This document shows positions 61,018-64,000 of a stretch of DNA of 64,000 nucleotides, piece by piece. Positions within the stretch are counted from its first letter, which is position 1, and each line of letters opens with the position of its first letter. The stretch comes from Cadophora sp. MPI-SDFR-AT-0126. Its lineage: Eukaryota > Ascomycota > Leotiomycetes > Helotiales > Ploettnerulaceae. The notes beneath the pieces were generated by a model. The model did not search any database. It was not told the origin of the DNA and saw only the letters and a list, made by a program, of their open reading frames with translations. The DNA is taken from positions 1,116,001 through 1,180,000 of the forward strand of contig JAGMVK010000018.1 of assembly GCA_020747065.1 (NCBI GenBank), read 5' to 3'. Position numbers and translations under genes: made by a program.

Positions 61018-61597
61018 CTATTTTCTATTCTCCTTTACACCCCCATTTTGATCCCAATCCAGCCAGCTTCCCTGATACTCTGCAACATTATCCCAGCCAG
61101 CTTGCCTTGCCAATGCTGCCGCAGTACGACTGCGCACGCCTGACTTGCAATAGAAGATGACCTCCTGCTCCTTGCTTGGCCTCTCAAATCCAAATCTGTC
61201 TTCGAACTCTTCTGCAGTGATAAAAAATGAATCCGGCTTCGAAGTAACAGGAATGTTAATGGATCCGGGGATGGTGCCCGTGGCTTGCAGCTCTCCTGGT
61301 TCCCGGCTGTCGATTAAAATGCGATTTGGATCTGGTTTCTCGACGAAAGCTTTTACCTACGGTCTGTCAATGCGGAAGCTCAAAGAAAAGTACGCGGAGT
61401 CTTACATCTTCAAAGGAGTAGTAGATCTTGCTATGAGATGATTCCTGCGAGTAGAACCTTGAGTGCGAAGCTTGACTAATGCCAGGAGGGACCCGAGGAA
61501 GGAGATTTGGTCGCACTCTGACTTGTCGAGCTGCTCGTGGAATTGAACATCGTGATGTCCGAAGAAGAACAGAGGTCACAGTGCGGTGCATGGTCAT
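61018..61597 (-). CDS. Mitochondrial-type single-domain rhodanese
   Basis: Rhodanese domains transfer sulfane sulfur (e.g. thiosulfate to cyanide or thiols). Exons, from the right, are 61597-61406 and 61356-61018, giving 176 residues. The N-terminal ~50 residues are basic with Arg and Ser and no acidic residues (LLRTSRCSIPRAARQVRVRP), a likely mitochondrial presequence. The domain has KAFVEKPDPNRILIDSREPG (CH2A-like DSRE), IPGSINIP, the active-site loop FYCKSGVRSR (Cys-x4-Arg-Ser) and YQGSWLDW at the end. Layout resembles yeast Rdl2/Aim42. The second exon begins at a GTA directly after a tag acceptor. Gene faces away from ask1. Confidence 0.85.
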
Positions 61598-62285
61598 GTT
61601 GCTGATATCTTGAGGTTTGACATGGACGCCAAGTGGCACTTCTTGTTCTTGTTCTTGTTGTTCCTGCTGTGCGGTGGTCAACAGCTTCCCCGGGATCAAC
61701 CTACAGATAGATAAATCCCTGTCACTGGAATCGTCACGCCTCACACGCGCGGTCGCAGGGAAAGTTGACAAACAACATCACACTTTCAGACTTGTGTGAG
61801 CCCGAATGATAACAATCGTGATGACGTTCTGATAGATATCACTCTTGCATTCTAGATTAATTCATGCTTCTTCACCAATGGAAGCAGATTGGCCATCTCC
61901 GTGGGTGGCACGGTACAAAGCCTAGAAAGTCATCTGGTTCTCACCTACTCACTCGTAACTCACAAAAGTACAAAGCATGCTCCCTTCCCACAACTTGATT
62001 GAGAGGAGCCAAGGGAGGAAGAACAGTTGGTCTTGCTTAATGTCATCAAAAAGAGTGTTGCTCACCCAGCTATCGATCGACTGAAGAGACCGTACTACTC
62101 CACTGTACAAGTAGTACTCCGTAGAGGAGGGACCACCAGAAGCGAGACGGCATGGAACAACGAGCGCGTATCCTCCCCTCGTCTCCGCGTCAAACTCCCG
62201 TCGCGAAAAGTCCTGTTGATTCTCGCTCGCATCCAACCACCTTCCCAGCCCAATTCAACTCTTCCATTCCACCAAAGGTAGCAAA
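61598..62285. promoter_or_regulatory. Divergent rhodanese/ask1 promoter
   Basis: 688 bases between divergent starts, with no gene. TACTCC/GTAGTACTCCG words occur at 62095-62125. Confidence 0.5.
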
Positions 62286-63626
62286 ATGTCTCGCCCGACC
62301 TCTGCCGTTCGACCTTTGTCCCTGACTGAGGAGCTCGAGAAGCTCGAGCAGTCTATTACCCTTACATTACAAGGTAAAGCAGCCACCACGTCCTAAATAC
62401 GTGAAGCTTTCTGACCGCCCTAGAAATCGACCACAACTTCAGCCGCGCCCACAGAATCGTAACATCGAGCATATTGCCAATCGTTGAGCAGTATGCAGAA
62501 CACTCAAACGCAGTCTGGGAAGGGTCAAAAGTCAGTAATCGGTCACCTTCGCTGATGTGGTTGCTGATAGTGGGGTAGTTTTGGAAACAATTCTTCGAAG
62601 CCAGCGCCAATGTGTCACTATCAGGGGTTGAGGAGCGAGAAGAAGAGGAAGGCGCGTCCTATGCTCAATCCCACGGAGATGCCGGTACCTATGCAACCTC
62701 ACAGCAAGGAGATGATACTGGCCGATATCAGAGCCATGAACACGATGTGTACGATCAAACTGAGGACTCTCTGCTCGATACTGCCGACATCAGTGGCAGC
62801 ACACCCCGGGCTCCGCGTCCCAAAAGCTCCTCTTCCGATAAGCCAAGATTTGCGGAGTATCCTTCTCCGTACGAAGATTTGAAGCAGGAATTGAAGGGCG
62901 GGCCGAATGGACGGGGGAATGGAGACGAAACTGAATTACCTTCGACACCCGGGGCCAAATCCAGGATCCCAGACATGTCAATGACACCAATCTCATCCCC
63001 ATTCGACCCAATGTCGTATCTTCAGTCTACTGCCAACCGCCAGCCTGCGGATCCATTGTTGCACAGAGTTCTGGACAAGAATTACCGCATCCAAGCCACG
63101 CCTCATACTAGCCGCAAGGAGCAGAAGACGCCTGCAAATAAACCGTCATGGCGAGACACAACTTCGCCCATGTCTTCGCCGCCTGCAGCTGCGCCGCAAC
63201 TTCATGCGGAGATATTTAGCTCTCCCATCCGTCAGCAATACAGCCGGCCAAATGTGCCAAGGACTCCTGGTGTCAGTGTGCAAACTCCTGCCAAGAAACA
63301 GCCAGTTTCTGAGACGACGAAGAAGGACGAGATCAGCTGGGAGAGCGACAGCGACGAAGATGCCGAAGGCGTCTATAGAGAGTTGGGGATGAGTCCACCT
63401 AAAACTATACAATTCTCTTTGCCACAGTCGAGACTTCTTCAAACACCAGGTAATTGCTCTCATCAGACTCGGCTTCTAACGCTTACGTTTGACAGCAAGG
63501 GAGGCCAGTAAACGTATCGTAGAGGATTTACTCACCACTGCTGGTGCTGAATTTGATGATACAGATGGTGTGGAGGATAGTCCAAGCATGGTAGCAGTAA
63601 AAGATGGGTTGGACGATAGCTTTTAA
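62286..63626 (+). CDS. ASK1: DASH complex subunit Ask1
   Basis: Ask1 is part of the DASH/Dam1 ring that couples kinetochores to spindle microtubules in fungi. Exons 62286-62373, 62424-62530, 62579-63449 and 63496-63626 give 398 residues. The conserved core is the first ~75 residues: LTEELEKLEQSITLTLQEID, HNFSRAHRIVTSSILPIVEQ, then EHSNAVWEGSKFWKQFFEAS, which carry the Ask1 signature. The rest is disordered, with many Ser-Pro/Thr-Pro pairs (PSTPGAK, MTPISSPFDP, TSPMSSPP, RTPGVSVQTP), likely Cdk1 sites, as known for Ask1 in yeast. The C-terminus is DEISWESDSDEDAEG and then REASKRIVEDLLTT. All introns are 46-50 bp. Confidence 0.93.
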
Positions 63627-63840
63627 CAAAGTAATTACATTTTCCTGATTACAGAGTACAAGAATTTGCTAAGACTTGTTCTTAGAAGTCAATCTCGATC
63701 CGTCGCGTAACAAGCATCATTGTGTTGCGGACCTGAATCATAAACACCAACTCCGAGCTCCCGCAAATCTGTTCCAAAGTTACCATCACGGATATTTGCG
63801 TACTGAGAAAGAAATAACAAGTAACACTGTGGCCTCTAGC

Positions 63841-64000
63841 TCATCGTGTCGCAGCCCATATCATATATGCTTCGGCTGTCGCTTGCCTTGCTGCATTGAA
63901 GTTAGCGACTGGCATCTCCTAATCCTCCGACGAAGCATTCCCATTCACACTCACTGTCATAGTTTGGTAAAGACTTACGAGTTTTCGTGTCCGCTGGTAG
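63841..64000 (-). CDS. Partial gene at right edge, unidentified (3' end only)
   Basis: Tentative. A likely exon 63979-64000 ends at GTAAGT, and a second exon 63890-63841 follows a strong branch and acceptor (gctaac ... gcag). They join in frame to end in PRQATAEAYMIWAATR-stop. Family unknown. An additional open stretch at about 63706-63819 with a good acceptor could instead be another exon, and this leaves the end uncertain. Confidence 0.3.

Overview
The window is filamentous ascomycete (Pezizomycotina) nuclear DNA. Evidence: nearly every gene is split by 41-100 bp GT-AG introns with CTRAC/CTRAY-like branch sites, and the gene set includes FlbA, MOB3/phocein, HSP88, a CCG-6-like wall protein, a SUR7-type protein, a DUF7053 protein and the DASH subunit Ask1. 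Protein style suggests Leotiomycetes, but that rests on family memory, not a search. No rRNA, tRNA, transposon or CRISPR array was found. Exon coordinates were read by hand from splice signals and conserved protein frames.

Layout. 0-6.2 kb: 3' part of a fungal-specific transcription factor, NOT2 of the CCR4-NOT complex, and a CUE1-like ER protein. 6.2-12.4 kb: a gene-poor stretch holding two adjacent, related C2H2 zinc-finger genes. 12.4-20.7 kb: HSP88 (Hsp110), the zinc-chaperone GTPase ZNG1/CobW divergent from a MOB3 kinase-scaffold gene, and a DUF7053 gene. 21.6-28.3 kb: a SUR7-like tetraspan protein, a small GPI-anchored protein and the G-protein regulator FlbA. 28.3-36.0 kb: a 7.7 kb gene desert upstream of flbA, rich in short tandem and inverted repeats. 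36-49 kb: CDC73 (Paf1 complex), an unknown 563-residue protein, eIF5B and a large MMS1/CPSF-A propeller protein, all on the minus strand. 50-64 kb: a Gyp8/TBC1D20-type Rab GAP, VPS52 (GARP), eIF5A, RRN7 (Pol I factor), ubiquitin-L40, a YIPF1/2-like membrane protein, a mitochondrial rhodanese, Ask1 and the edge of another gene.

The genes form no pathway cluster. They are mainly housekeeping: transcription (NOT2, CDC73, RRN7), translation (eIF5A, eIF5B, L40), membrane traffic (TBC GAP, VPS52, YIPF), protein quality control (HSP88, CUE1, ubiquitin), signalling (FlbA, MOB3) and mitosis (Ask1). No convincing new biological system was seen. The most unusual signals are in gene structure: a ubiquitin-L40 gene whose start codon is split by an intron and followed by a 7-nt exon; a 12-nt exon plus a GC-AG intron in zng1; an apparent GT-GG intron in the DUF7053 gene; and a CAGTAG tandem acceptor in CDC73 that could switch a stop codon in or out.
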